In this document: positions 54,314 to 62,860 of the stretch, one piece after another | How positions within the stretch are numbered: position 1 is the stretch's first letter | Layout of the letters: every line of letters starts with the position of its first letter | Origin: Chromatocurvus halotolerans | Lineage (GTDB): Bacteria; Pseudomonadota; Gammaproteobacteria; Pseudomonadales; Halieaceae | Reading direction: 5' to 3' | NCBI RefSeq assembly: GCF_004340525.1 | Contig: NZ_SLWX01000006.1 | Coordinates: forward strand, 1 to 64,000 | DNA length: 64,000 nucleotides | The notes under the pieces: generated by a model | Database searches by the model: none | What the model saw: the letters and a program-made list of their open reading frames with translations, nothing else | Told to the model about the DNA's origin: nothing | Made by a program: the position numbers and the translations under genes

Positions 54314-57300
54314 ATGAACGACACGAACGGAACGCCAGGCCAAAATGACCTGCCGGCACTTGGCGTCCGGCGTCCCTGGCTGGTTGCGGTCATCAATCTG
54401 CTCATCGTTATTGCCGGCGTGGGCGCACTGCTGGCAGTTGAGGTACGCGAACTGCCGGATGTCGATCGTCCGATCATCAATGTGCGTGCACAGTTACCGG
54501 GCGCCTCCCCCGAGACGATGGATTCTGAGGTCACCAGCCTGCTGGAGGGCGCCGTGGCCCGGGTCTCCGGCGTACGCGACATCAATTCATCCAGCGAGGA
54601 AAACAGTGCGCGCATTCGCGTCGAGTTCCAGCCCGGTGATGATGTCGACCGCGCCGCCGCGGATGTCCGCGAGGCCGTCAGCCGGGTGAGCAGAGAACTG
54701 CCGGAGGATGTGGAACAGCTCGCGGTCTACAAGGCCGATGAGGACGCCGAGGAGATTGTGCGCATCGCCGTGGTCAGCAACCGTTACAGCGAGGAAGCGC
54801 TGACGCGTATCGTCGAGCAAGATATTGTTCCCACCTTCATCTCGCTTCCCGGCGTCGCCGATGTCCCGCTGTTCGGCACTCGCCAGCGCGTTCTCAGAGT
54901 GAACCTCGATCCACTCCGCCTCACCAGCTACGGTCTGACAATTCCCGATGTTGCGGAGGTTCTGCGCGGCGTTCCTCTCGATGTGCCCGCAGGCAGTTTC
55001 CGCACCGGCGACCAGCAGTTGCTGGTGCGCGCCGACGCCCGTGCCATCCGCGAGTCGGAGATAGAGAACATCGTGCTTACCGGTAATGTGCGCGTCGGCG
55101 ATGTCGCCAGCGTCGCCTTCGGGCCTGCCGAAGCCGACTCGTTTGTCCGTCTGAACGGACAGCGGGTGATCGGTATCAGCGTGGTACGTCAGGCCGGGTC
55201 GAACACCATCGAAATCGCCGCCGGCGTGGACCGGGCGATTGCCCGGGTGAACCAGCGTTTCGACGATATCGAGCTGGTAAAGATTTCGGACAACGCCATT
55301 TTCATTCGCGGCGCCGTCAAGGAGGTGTTGACCAGCCTGTTGCTGGCCATACTTGTGGTGATCGCCACGATACGCGTATTTTCCGGGTCGATGCGGCTCA
55401 CGCTGGTGCCCGCGGTCGCCATCCCTGTCTCTCTGCTGGGCACCATCGCCTGCATCTGGATGCTCGGCTTCTCGATCAACATTCTCACCCTGCTGGCGCT
55501 GGTGCTCGCCACGGGACTGATTGTGGATGATGCGATTGTTGTACTGGAGAATATCCAGCGCCGGCAGCGCCAGGGCCTCGGCGACAGTGCCGCTGCAGTT
55601 CTGGGCACACGCCAGGTATTTTTCGCGGTGATCGCCACAACCGCCGTGCTGGTTGCGGTGTTCGTTCCCATTGCCTTCCTGCCCGGCACATCGGGTCGAC
55701 TGTTTCGTGAATTTGGCTTTGTTCTCGCCGTCTCCGTGGCCATTTCCTCTTTTGTTGCACTGTCACTGGTACCGGCCGCGATGGCGAAGCTGGGAAGCAA
55801 GGACAGTAACCGCCTGTCCGCTGTCGACCGCCAGCTGCACCGCTTCGGCGCTGTTATCCAGCGCGGCTACGTGCGCTCGCTCGGCGCCATCCTCGCCCAT
55901 CCTTTCCTTGCATTTGCTGCCTGTGTGCTGATTGCCGGCGGTGCCACATCCCTGTATCAACAGCTTGATCAGGAGCTTCTGCCAACGGAAGACCGGGGCG
56001 AACTGAACATTTTCTCACGCGGCCCCGACGGCACAGGCCTGCCCTTCACGGGAAGACAGGCGGACCGCTTCGAGGAGATCCTGTTGCCGATGCTGGAAGG
56101 AGGCGACGTCCAGTCCGTCTACACCGTCGTCGGCCGCTACGATCCGAATATTGTACTGATCAGCGCCCCTCTTGTGCCCTGGGAGAATCGCAGCCGAAGC
56201 CAACAGGACATTGCCGCGGAAATACAGCCAATGCTCGACGATATTCCCGGCGGTGCCCGCGTCTTCAGCCGCAACAGCCTGAATCTCCGAGGCGCCTCCG
56301 GCGGCCTCAGGGTTGCCCTGGTGGGCAATGATTACGACCGCATCTTCGATGCGGCAAAGACGTACACCACGGCAATCGACGAGCGGCTGGACAGCGTTGC
56401 CGGAACCCGTATTTCCTACCAGACATCACAGCCGCAGCTCTCGGTGCGCATTGACCGTCGACGCGCCAGTGAACTGGACATCCCTCTGGAATCGATCGCC
56501 CAGACATTGCGCGCCATGGTCGGCGGCCTGAATGTCATCAGCCTCAGCGTCGAGGACGAGTCGGTACCCATCATGCTCGAGTCAGGCGCGGGAGCCGTGA
56601 AGGCCCCGACCGACCTCGCCAATCTGTATGTGCGCGCAGGCAACGGCTCGCTGATCCCCCTCTCCAGCATGGTTACCCTGGTAGAAGAAGGTATTGCCGA
56701 CCAGCTCGACCGGCAGTCGCAGCGACGGTCGATCCGGGTGGATGTTGACGTCAATCAGGGTGTTGCACCGCAGACCGTCGTGGACGAATTGCGCAGCCTG
56801 GCGGAAGAAGTGCTGCCACCCGGCATCGAGCTGATCAACCAGGGCGAGGCCGCGGCACTGGACGACGCAAAGCGAGATACGCTGATCACTTATGGCTTTG
56901 CCCTGCTGATTGTTTTCCTGGTGCTCGTGGCCCAGTTCGAGAGCCTGACCAGTGCACTGGTCATCATGACCATTGTGCCCTTCGGTCTCGCAGCTGCGGT
57001 CTTCTCGCTGTTCGTTACCGGCACGTCCCTGAATATCTACTCACAGGTGGGCCTGGTCATGCTGATCGGGCTGATCGCCAAGAACGGGATTCTTGTGGTG
57101 GAGTTTGCGGATCAGCTGCGTGATGAGGGGCTTGGCATTCTCGAGGCGGTTGCCGAGGCTTCCAGCGTTCGCTTCCGCCCTATCGTCATGACGCTGGTGT
57201 CGACCGTCCTCGGCGCACTGCCCCTGGTATTTGCCTTTGGACCCGGCGCCGAGGCACGCATGTCAGTGGGTTGGGTCGTGGTCGGTGGCCTCGGGATTAC

Positions 57301-57424
57301 CGCGCTGTTCACACTGTATCTGACACCGGTAGTATACCTTGGGCTGGCGCGCTTCACCCGGCCCCGTGCGTCATCTGCCAAGCGCCTCGATCAGGAGCTG
57401 GCCGACGCCGTCAGCAGCGCCTGA
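54314..57424 (+). CDS. RND-family efflux transporter (AcrB/MexF-like)
   Basis: A 1036-aa inner-membrane pump with the usual twelve-helix layout: a first helix (about 20-38), a large periplasmic loop, a helix block starting LLLAILVVIATI, the conserved GLIVDDAIVVLEN (about 400-412), a second periplasmic loop, and a final block with GLIAKNGILVVEFA (about 920-933). It starts two bases after the adaptor stop; the in-frame extension into the adaptor gene is rejected. Likely export of drugs or metabolites. No outer-membrane factor is adjacent. Confidence 0.94.
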   Translation: MNDTNGTPGQNDLPALGVRRPWLVAVINLLIVIAGVGALLAVEVRELPDVDRPIINVRAQLPGASPETMDSEVTSLLEGAVARVSGVRDINSSSEENSARIRVEFQPGDDVDRAAADVREAVSRVSRELPEDVEQLAVYKADEDAEEIVRIAVVSNRYSEEALTRIVEQDIVPTFISLPGVADVPLFGTRQRVLRVNLDPLRLTSYGLTIPDVAEVLRGVPLDVPAGSFRTGDQQLLVRADARAIRESEIENIVLTGNVRVGDVASVAFGPAEADSFVRLNGQRVIGISVVRQAGSNTIEIAAGVDRAIARVNQRFDDIELVKISDNAIFIRGAVKEVLTSLLLAILVVIATIRVFSGSMRLTLVPAVAIPVSLLGTIACIWMLGFSINILTLLALVLATGLIVDDAIVVLENIQRRQRQGLGDSAAAVLGTRQVFFAVIATTAVLVAVFVPIAFLPGTSGRLFREFGFVLAVSVAISSFVALSLVPAAMAKLGSKDSNRLSAVDRQLHRFGAVIQRGYVRSLGAILAHPFLAFAACVLIAGGATSLYQQLDQELLPTEDRGELNIFSRGPDGTGLPFTGRQADRFEEILLPMLEGGDVQSVYTVVGRYDPNIVLISAPLVPWENRSRSQQDIAAEIQPMLDDIPGGARVFSRNSLNLRGASGGLRVALVGNDYDRIFDAAKTYTTAIDERLDSVAGTRISYQTSQPQLSVRIDRRRASELDIPLESIAQTLRAMVGGLNVISLSVEDESVPIMLESGAGAVKAPTDLANLYVRAGNGSLIPLSSMVTLVEEGIADQLDRQSQRRSIRVDVDVNQGVAPQTVVDELRSLAEEVLPPGIELINQGEAAALDDAKRDTLITYGFALLIVFLVLVAQFESLTSALVIMTIVPFGLAAAVFSLFVTGTSLNIYSQVGLVMLIGLIAKNGILVVEFADQLRDEGLGILEAVAEASSVRFRPIVMTLVSTVLGALPLVFAFGPGAEARMSVGWVVVGGLGITALFTLYLTPVVYLGLARFTRPRASSAKRLDQELADAVSSA

Positions 57425-57553
57425 TCGCGGCAGGTGGCGGCAGGTGGCGGCACACTCCCGCGACACACGCTGTCCATCTGTTATTATCCCCACTGACATT
57501 CTGCGGCTTCCGGACTTCACTGGCTGGCCGCCCTGACTGACAGAGGGGACATC

Positions 57554-59467
57554 ATGCTAACAAGACGCGAGTCTTCACCACGCCACATCCGGAAATTCCT
57601 GTCCGTTGTCCTTGCGGCTTCCTGGCTGGTGAACACGGCACCGACCACTGCCCAGGATACCGGCAGACCGGTACTGTTAGGCAAACACTGGATGGCGATC
57701 ACCGGCAAACCCCAGGGCGCCAGTGCCGGTGCCATGACCTTCCAGCGCGGTGGCAATGCGGTGGATGCCGCCGCGGCCATGCTCGCCGTCACCTCTACCA
57801 TGTGGGACGTACTGAGCTGGGGCGGCGAGACACAGGCGCTGATCTACAACCCCGAAACGGGCGAAGTGCTGGGCATCAACGCCCTTGGCGTTGCCCCGAG
57901 CGGTGCCACACCGGAATTCTTTCGGGACAAGGGAATGCTGTACCCGCCCGAGTATGGTCCGCTGGCGGCGACCACGCCCGGCACACCCGGCGGGCTGATG
58001 ACCATGGTGGCTGAATATGGCCGACTGAGCCTGGCAGAGGTGCTGGAGCCCGCCATGCAGATGGCAGAAGGCTATCCGATGGAGGCCTCCCAGTCCGCCA
58101 ACATCGAAAGACGCCGCGGGATTATCGAGCAGTGGCCCGATTCACGGCGCGTGTTCCTGCCAAACTACGATGCAGACAATCCCGAAGCGCCTGCAGCGCC
58201 GCGCCCCGGCGAGATATTCCGCCAGCCCGACCTCCATGCCACCCTGCAGAAACTCGTGTACACCGAGGCCGAAGCATTGGCCGCTGGCAAGACGCGCAAG
58301 GAGGCAATCTATGCCGCCTATGAGCGCTTCTACCGCGGCGATATCGCTGAAGAAATCGTGCGCGCCAGCCAGGAGTACGGCGGACTTTTCGAGAAAGAAG
58401 ATCTGGCCAACTGGGAAGTGAAGATAGAAAAGCCGGTTGCCACCCGCTACCGGGACGTGGATGTCTACAAACTCACCACCTGGACACAGGGTCCGGTATT
58501 GCTGCAGGCCCTGAACATTCTCGAGGGCTATGACCTCAAGGGCATGGGCTACAACTCCACGCGCTACATCCACACGCTGTACCAGGCAATGAACCTGGCC
58601 TACGCGGATCGCGATTTCTATTACGGCGACCCCGCCTTCCCACCCGAAGAACCCATTGCCGGCCTGCTGTCCAAGGATTACGCCGCCGAACGGCGCAAGC
58701 TGATCCGGCCCGACCGCAATCTGACGGATCTGAAACCAGGCGATCCCTACGTCTTCATGGGCAAGGAAAACCCGTTCAGCGAACTGCGTGAGCAGTGGCA
58801 GCCGGTGCCCCCGGATGCGGACGCAGCCGGGGTCGATGGCTTTCAACAGGCGGGCACGCGCAGCCACGATGAGGGCTTTCTTGCCGGCACCACCTCCATC
58901 CAGGCGGCAGATGCCGACGGCTGGGTTGTCTCCGTGACGCCCTCCGGTGGCTGGATACCCGCCTTTGTCGCCGGAAATACCGGCATTGGCCTGAGCCAGC
59001 GCATGCAGAGCTTTGTACTCGACGAAGCGCTCAACCCCTACAACGTCGTCGCACCGGGCAAGCGTCCCCGCGTTACCCTGACGCCCAGCCTTGCGCTGAA
59101 GAACGACAAGCCGCTGATGGCATTCTCGGTTCAGGGTGGCGACAGCCAGGACCAGAATCTGCTGCAGTTCTTCCTCAACATGGTGGAATGGGACATGAAC
59201 GTGCAGAAAGCGGCAGAAGGCAAAGGGCATATCCAGAGCTTCCAGATGCAGAGTTCCTTTGGCGCCCACCAGGCACAGCCCGGACGGCTGCAGGTCGCAC
59301 CACTCGTCTCTCCCTATACCCGCGAGAAACTCGCCGAAATGGGTTACGACGTGGAGCTGGTCGACCGTGTCTACAACCCGACCACGGCCATCTGGTTCGA
59401 CCACGATGAAGAGGTCATGCAGGGTGGCGCCAGCGACTACGGGGATGATTACGGCATCGCCTGGTGA
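57554..59467 (+). CDS. gamma-glutamyltransferase family protein
   Basis: A 637-aa exported Ntn-hydrolase with a signal peptide (about 12-33, ending TTAQ). The N-terminal half has GNAVDAAAAMLAV and TPGTPGGLMTMV; the presumed autoprocessing/nucleophile site is GTTS (T446/T447) followed by IQAADADGWVVS. The usual GTTHxS form is replaced by GTTSIQ, so the natural substrate may differ from glutathione. GAGGGG lies 7 nt before the ATG. Confidence 0.88.
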   Translation: MLTRRESSPRHIRKFLSVVLAASWLVNTAPTTAQDTGRPVLLGKHWMAITGKPQGASAGAMTFQRGGNAVDAAAAMLAVTSTMWDVLSWGGETQALIYNPETGEVLGINALGVAPSGATPEFFRDKGMLYPPEYGPLAATTPGTPGGLMTMVAEYGRLSLAEVLEPAMQMAEGYPMEASQSANIERRRGIIEQWPDSRRVFLPNYDADNPEAPAAPRPGEIFRQPDLHATLQKLVYTEAEALAAGKTRKEAIYAAYERFYRGDIAEEIVRASQEYGGLFEKEDLANWEVKIEKPVATRYRDVDVYKLTTWTQGPVLLQALNILEGYDLKGMGYNSTRYIHTLYQAMNLAYADRDFYYGDPAFPPEEPIAGLLSKDYAAERRKLIRPDRNLTDLKPGDPYVFMGKENPFSELREQWQPVPPDADAAGVDGFQQAGTRSHDEGFLAGTTSIQAADADGWVVSVTPSGGWIPAFVAGNTGIGLSQRMQSFVLDEALNPYNVVAPGKRPRVTLTPSLALKNDKPLMAFSVQGGDSQDQNLLQFFLNMVEWDMNVQKAAEGKGHIQSFQMQSSFGAHQAQPGRLQVAPLVSPYTREKLAEMGYDVELVDRVYNPTTAIWFDHDEEVMQGGASDYGDDYGIAW

Positions 59468-59484
59468 GAACGACTGCGATCATG

Positions 59485-59522
59485 GGCACTACGCGTCTGC
59501 TGAACCGCAGCCGCGTAGTGCC
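59485..59522. terminator. long hairpin after the gamma-glutamyltransferase gene
   Basis: GGCACTACGCG (59485-59495) pairs perfectly with CGCGTAGTGCC (59512-59522). The 16-nt loop can fold further (CTGC/GCAG). It lies 17 bp after the stop codon. There is no T-tract, so it is a terminator candidate or a 3' stability hairpin. Confidence 0.5.
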
Positions 59523-59591
59523 ACTCGCGAGACACCGCCCCGGCCCGGCGACTGATATCATCCAGATCAGGATCTGATTCGGGTACCCACC

Positions 59592-61358
59592 ATGACGCTA
59601 CGAAAGTGCATACCGTCTCTCTTCTCACAGCGCCTGTGTGCGGCGCTGCTCCTTAATCTCGCGGTCTCCGCTTGCGCAGAGCAGGCGTCCAACACTAACG
59701 GCAAAGACGCGGGACAGACCGCTGACAACGCGACCCACTTCGACCTGATTATCGCTGGCGGCACCGTGTACGACGGCAGCGGCGGCGAGGCCATCGCGGC
59801 GGACATCGCGGTGCGCAACGACCTCATCGCCGCCATCGGGAATGATATCGGCACTGCGGATGAGAGGATTGATGCCAGTGGCAAGGCGGTGGCACCGGGC
59901 TTCATCAATATGCTCAGCTGGGCCAACGAATCGCTGATCGAGGACGGACGCTCTCTCAGCGATATCCGGCAGGGCATCACCCTGGAGGTCTTCGGTGAGG
60001 GCTGGTCCATGGGACCGCTGAACGACACTATGAAGGCCGATATGCTGGCGCAACAGGGTGACATTCACTTTGACATTGCCTGGACCACGCTGGGCGAGTA
60101 TCTGGACTATCTGACAGAAAGAGGCATCTCGCCCAATGTGGCGTCGTTCGTCGGCGCCACCACCGTGCGCATGCATGTACTTGGGGAAGACGACGTCGAC
60201 CCGACGTCCGAGGAACTGGCCACCATGCAGGAGCTGGTGCGCGAGGCCATGCGCGAAGGGGCGCTCGGGGTCGGCTCGTCGCTGATCTACGCACCGGCGT
60301 TCTATGCCGGCACCGATGAACTCGTTGCGCTGATGCAGGCCTCCGCCGAGTTCGATGGCCGCTATATTTCGCACATGCGCAGTGAGGGCAACCGCCTGCT
60401 GGAATCCGTGGACGAGCTCATCGAGATCGCCGAGCGCGCCGGCACCGGCGCCGAGATCTACCATCTGAAGGCCTCTGGCGAGAAGAACTGGGACAAGATG
60501 GATGCTGCCATTGAGAGGATTGAGGCAGCGCGCGAGCGCGGGCTCGACATCACTGCCAACATGTACACCTATACCGCGGGCGCCACCGGTCTCGACGCCA
60601 GCATGCCGCCCTGGGTGCAGGCGGGTGGCCTTGAGCAATGGATAGCGCGCCTGCGCGACCCGGAAATCCGCGAGCGCCTGCGATCAGAGATTGCAACGCC
60701 GTCGGACGACTGGGAGAACCTCTACCTTTCCGCCGGCGGCGCCGACAGGGTGCTGCTGATCGGTTTTCGTAACCCTGCACTCAAGCCTCTTACGGGCATG
60801 AGCCTGGCCGCGGTTGCCGAACAGCGGGGAACATCGCCCATCGATACCATGATGGATCTGGTTATCGAGGACGGCAGCCGCGTGGATACCGTGTATTTCA
60901 TGATGTCGGAAGAAAATGTGCGCAAGAAGATTGCACAGCCCTGGATGAGCTTCGGTTCGGATGCGGCATCCATGGCACCGGAGGGCGCGTTTCTGCTGAG
61001 CAGCACCCATCCGCGCGCCTACGGCAACTTCGCACGACTGCTCGGTAACTATGTCCGGGAGGAGAAGGTCATCACGCTTTCCGAGGCCATCCGTCGCCTG
61101 ACAACACTGCCCGCCGGCAACCTGAAGCTGCGCGAGCGCGGCAGTCTCGAGGTGGGACACTATGCGGACATTGTGGTTTTTGATCCCGATACCGTCACCG
61201 ACCCTGCAACCTTTGATAACCCCCAGCAGCTGGCCAGGGGCGTCAGTGACGTCGTCGTCAATGGCGTGCCCGTGCTCCGGGACGGAATGCACACGGGCGC
61301 CCTGCCCGGTCGCGTAGTGCGCGGACCGGGCTACTCAGGCGAAACGGGAGGTTACTGA
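59592..61358 (+). CDS. D-aminoacylase-like amidohydrolase lipoprotein
   Basis: A 588-aa amidohydrolase-fold protein with a lipoprotein signal (AVSAC, Cys28). The fold is shown by FDLIIAGGTVYDGSG (about 50-64) and the C-terminal GSLEVGHYADIVVFDP. Where N-acyl-D-amino-acid deacylases carry the metal-binding HxH after PGF, this protein has PGFINMLSW (102-110), so at least two metal ligands are lost. It may use one metal or act on another substrate. It lies two genes after the transporter and next to the gamma-glutamyltransferase, suggesting peptide or modified-amino-acid turnover. Confidence 0.85.
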   Translation: MTLRKCIPSLFSQRLCAALLLNLAVSACAEQASNTNGKDAGQTADNATHFDLIIAGGTVYDGSGGEAIAADIAVRNDLIAAIGNDIGTADERIDASGKAVAPGFINMLSWANESLIEDGRSLSDIRQGITLEVFGEGWSMGPLNDTMKADMLAQQGDIHFDIAWTTLGEYLDYLTERGISPNVASFVGATTVRMHVLGEDDVDPTSEELATMQELVREAMREGALGVGSSLIYAPAFYAGTDELVALMQASAEFDGRYISHMRSEGNRLLESVDELIEIAERAGTGAEIYHLKASGEKNWDKMDAAIERIEAARERGLDITANMYTYTAGATGLDASMPPWVQAGGLEQWIARLRDPEIRERLRSEIATPSDDWENLYLSAGGADRVLLIGFRNPALKPLTGMSLAAVAEQRGTSPIDTMMDLVIEDGSRVDTVYFMMSEENVRKKIAQPWMSFGSDAASMAPEGAFLLSSTHPRAYGNFARLLGNYVREEKVITLSEAIRRLTTLPAGNLKLRERGSLEVGHYADIVVFDPDTVTDPATFDNPQQLARGVSDVVVNGVPVLRDGMHTGALPGRVVRGPGYSGETGGY

Positions 61359-62273
61359 ATGGCCTATAAATTCAGGATCGGAGAATCTGCCGGCGATGGT
61401 ATCCGGCGCATGGCGCGACAGCAGATCGACAAGGCGCTGGACGAAATCGCCGACGGCGAGCTTGATCAGCACGCCACCGTGCATCAGGTGCGCAAGCGCT
61501 GCAAGAAGGTACGCGCACTGCTGCGTCTGGCTCGGGGTGACCTGGACGCTGCCGGCAAGATCTACCAGCGTGAGAACGTCTGTTTCCGGGATGCCGCACG
61601 ACGCCTGTCGAACGTCCGCGATGCACAGGCCATGCTGGAAACCTGCGACAAGCTCAAGGAAACCGTGTCAAGCCAGAGCGACCTTCAGCATCTGAGAGAT
61701 CTGCGCGATGAGCTGGAGGCGCGAATGCGGAACCCTTCATTGCGCGAAGACGACCTGGACGAACGGCTTGATGCCTTCGCCGTCACCTTCCGGGAAGCGC
61801 GGATTCGCGTTGACGCCTGGCCAGTCGGCGACGGCTTCGGCTCCCTCGCGCCAGGGCTGAAGAAAAATTACCGCCAGGGCCGCAATGCCATGCGCAAGGC
61901 AGCACGCAAACCCGGCACCGCGCATTTTCACGACTGGCGCAAACGCGTGAAATACCATCTCTACCACATACAAGTCCTCGCTCCGTCGTGGAAACACGTG
62001 CTCAAGCCCTGGCAGGATGAGATAAAGCGCCTGGGAGACGATCTCGGCGACGAGCACGATCTCGCAGTGTTCACGCAGATGCTGGCTCAAAATCCGGGGG
62101 ATTTCTGTTCACGTGCCAACCATGACGCGCTGCAGGAACTTTCTCGACAGCGGCGTACCCAGCTACAGATCCGGACGCTGTCGCTGGGGCAGCGGGTCTT
62201 TGCGGAAAAACCAAAGCCTCTGACAAATCGTCTCAGAGCCTACTGGGCAGCGTCACTGTCCGGTTCAGCGTAA
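61359..62273 (+). CDS. CHAD-domain protein
   Basis: A 304-aa helical, basic protein with paired CHAD repeats: HQVRKRCKKVRALLRL (about 43-58) with RLSNVRDAQAMLE, and FHDWRKRVKYHLYHIQ (about 188-203) with GDDLGDEHDLAVF. The conserved His and Lys/Arg residues bind polyphosphate. It starts directly after the amidohydrolase stop and is followed by a CYTH gene, the common CHAD/CYTH pairing. Confidence 0.92.
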   Translation: MAYKFRIGESAGDGIRRMARQQIDKALDEIADGELDQHATVHQVRKRCKKVRALLRLARGDLDAAGKIYQRENVCFRDAARRLSNVRDAQAMLETCDKLKETVSSQSDLQHLRDLRDELEARMRNPSLREDDLDERLDAFAVTFREARIRVDAWPVGDGFGSLAPGLKKNYRQGRNAMRKAARKPGTAHFHDWRKRVKYHLYHIQVLAPSWKHVLKPWQDEIKRLGDDLGDEHDLAVFTQMLAQNPGDFCSRANHDALQELSRQRRTQLQIRTLSLGQRVFAEKPKPLTNRLRAYWAASLSGSA

Positions 62274-62299
62274 TCGTAAGCGGCCTCGGCTGGCTGCCA

Positions 62300-62770
62300 G
62301 TGGAGATTGAGCGCAAATTTCAGATCGATCTCACTTCACTGCCGTTCGCACTGAACGATTATCCCTCGAGCGTTATCGAACAGGGCTATCTTGCTGTGAG
62401 CAAAGTGGATGACCGGGAAGTGCGGCTGCGAAAACGCAATGGTGAATTTTCACTGGCCGTAAAGACCGGACAGGGCCGGATGCGTGGGGAGGGTGAAGTG
62501 CCTTTATCCGCCGAGCAGTTCCAGACTCTCTGGCCATTCACCGACGGGCAGCGCATCAAGAAAACGCGCTACGCCATCCCGCTCGGCGAGCTGTCTGCAG
62601 AACTGGATGTTTACCTGGGGCGCCACAGCGGGCTGGCGGTCGTCGAGGTGGAGTTCCCCGGGGAAGCCGCGGCAGACAACTTCAAGCCACCCCACTGGTT
62701 CGGGGATGAGGTGACGCAAAACGCGACATACAAAAACCAGCAGCTGGCGTTACACGGTTTGCCCTGGTAG
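62300..62770 (+). CDS. CYTH-domain protein (triphosphate tunnel family)
   Basis: A 156-aa protein starting at GTG with MEIERKF, the EIERK signature of CYTH/TTM enzymes. Further charged strands follow: EVRLRKRNGEFSLAVKTG and KKTRYAIPL, then an acidic strand AELDVYLG. Such proteins hydrolyse tripolyphosphate or nucleoside triphosphates in a tunnel lined by these residues. Location next to the CHAD gene suggests a role in polyphosphate-related metabolism. Confidence 0.92.
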   Translation: MEIERKFQIDLTSLPFALNDYPSSVIEQGYLAVSKVDDREVRLRKRNGEFSLAVKTGQGRMRGEGEVPLSAEQFQTLWPFTDGQRIKKTRYAIPLGELSAELDVYLGRHSGLAVVEVEFPGEAAADNFKPPHWFGDEVTQNATYKNQQLALHGLPW

Positions 62771-62860
62771 CAGCCGGGCTGAAGCCGCACCGCCTTGCCA
62801 CTGAATGCGTCAATCGGGTACCTTCCGGACTGCCCCTCAGCCACCCGAGATTCCCAAACG

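Noticed and set aside
58142-59404. 420-aa minus-strand frame
   Set aside because: Antisense shadow of the gamma-glutamyltransferase gene.
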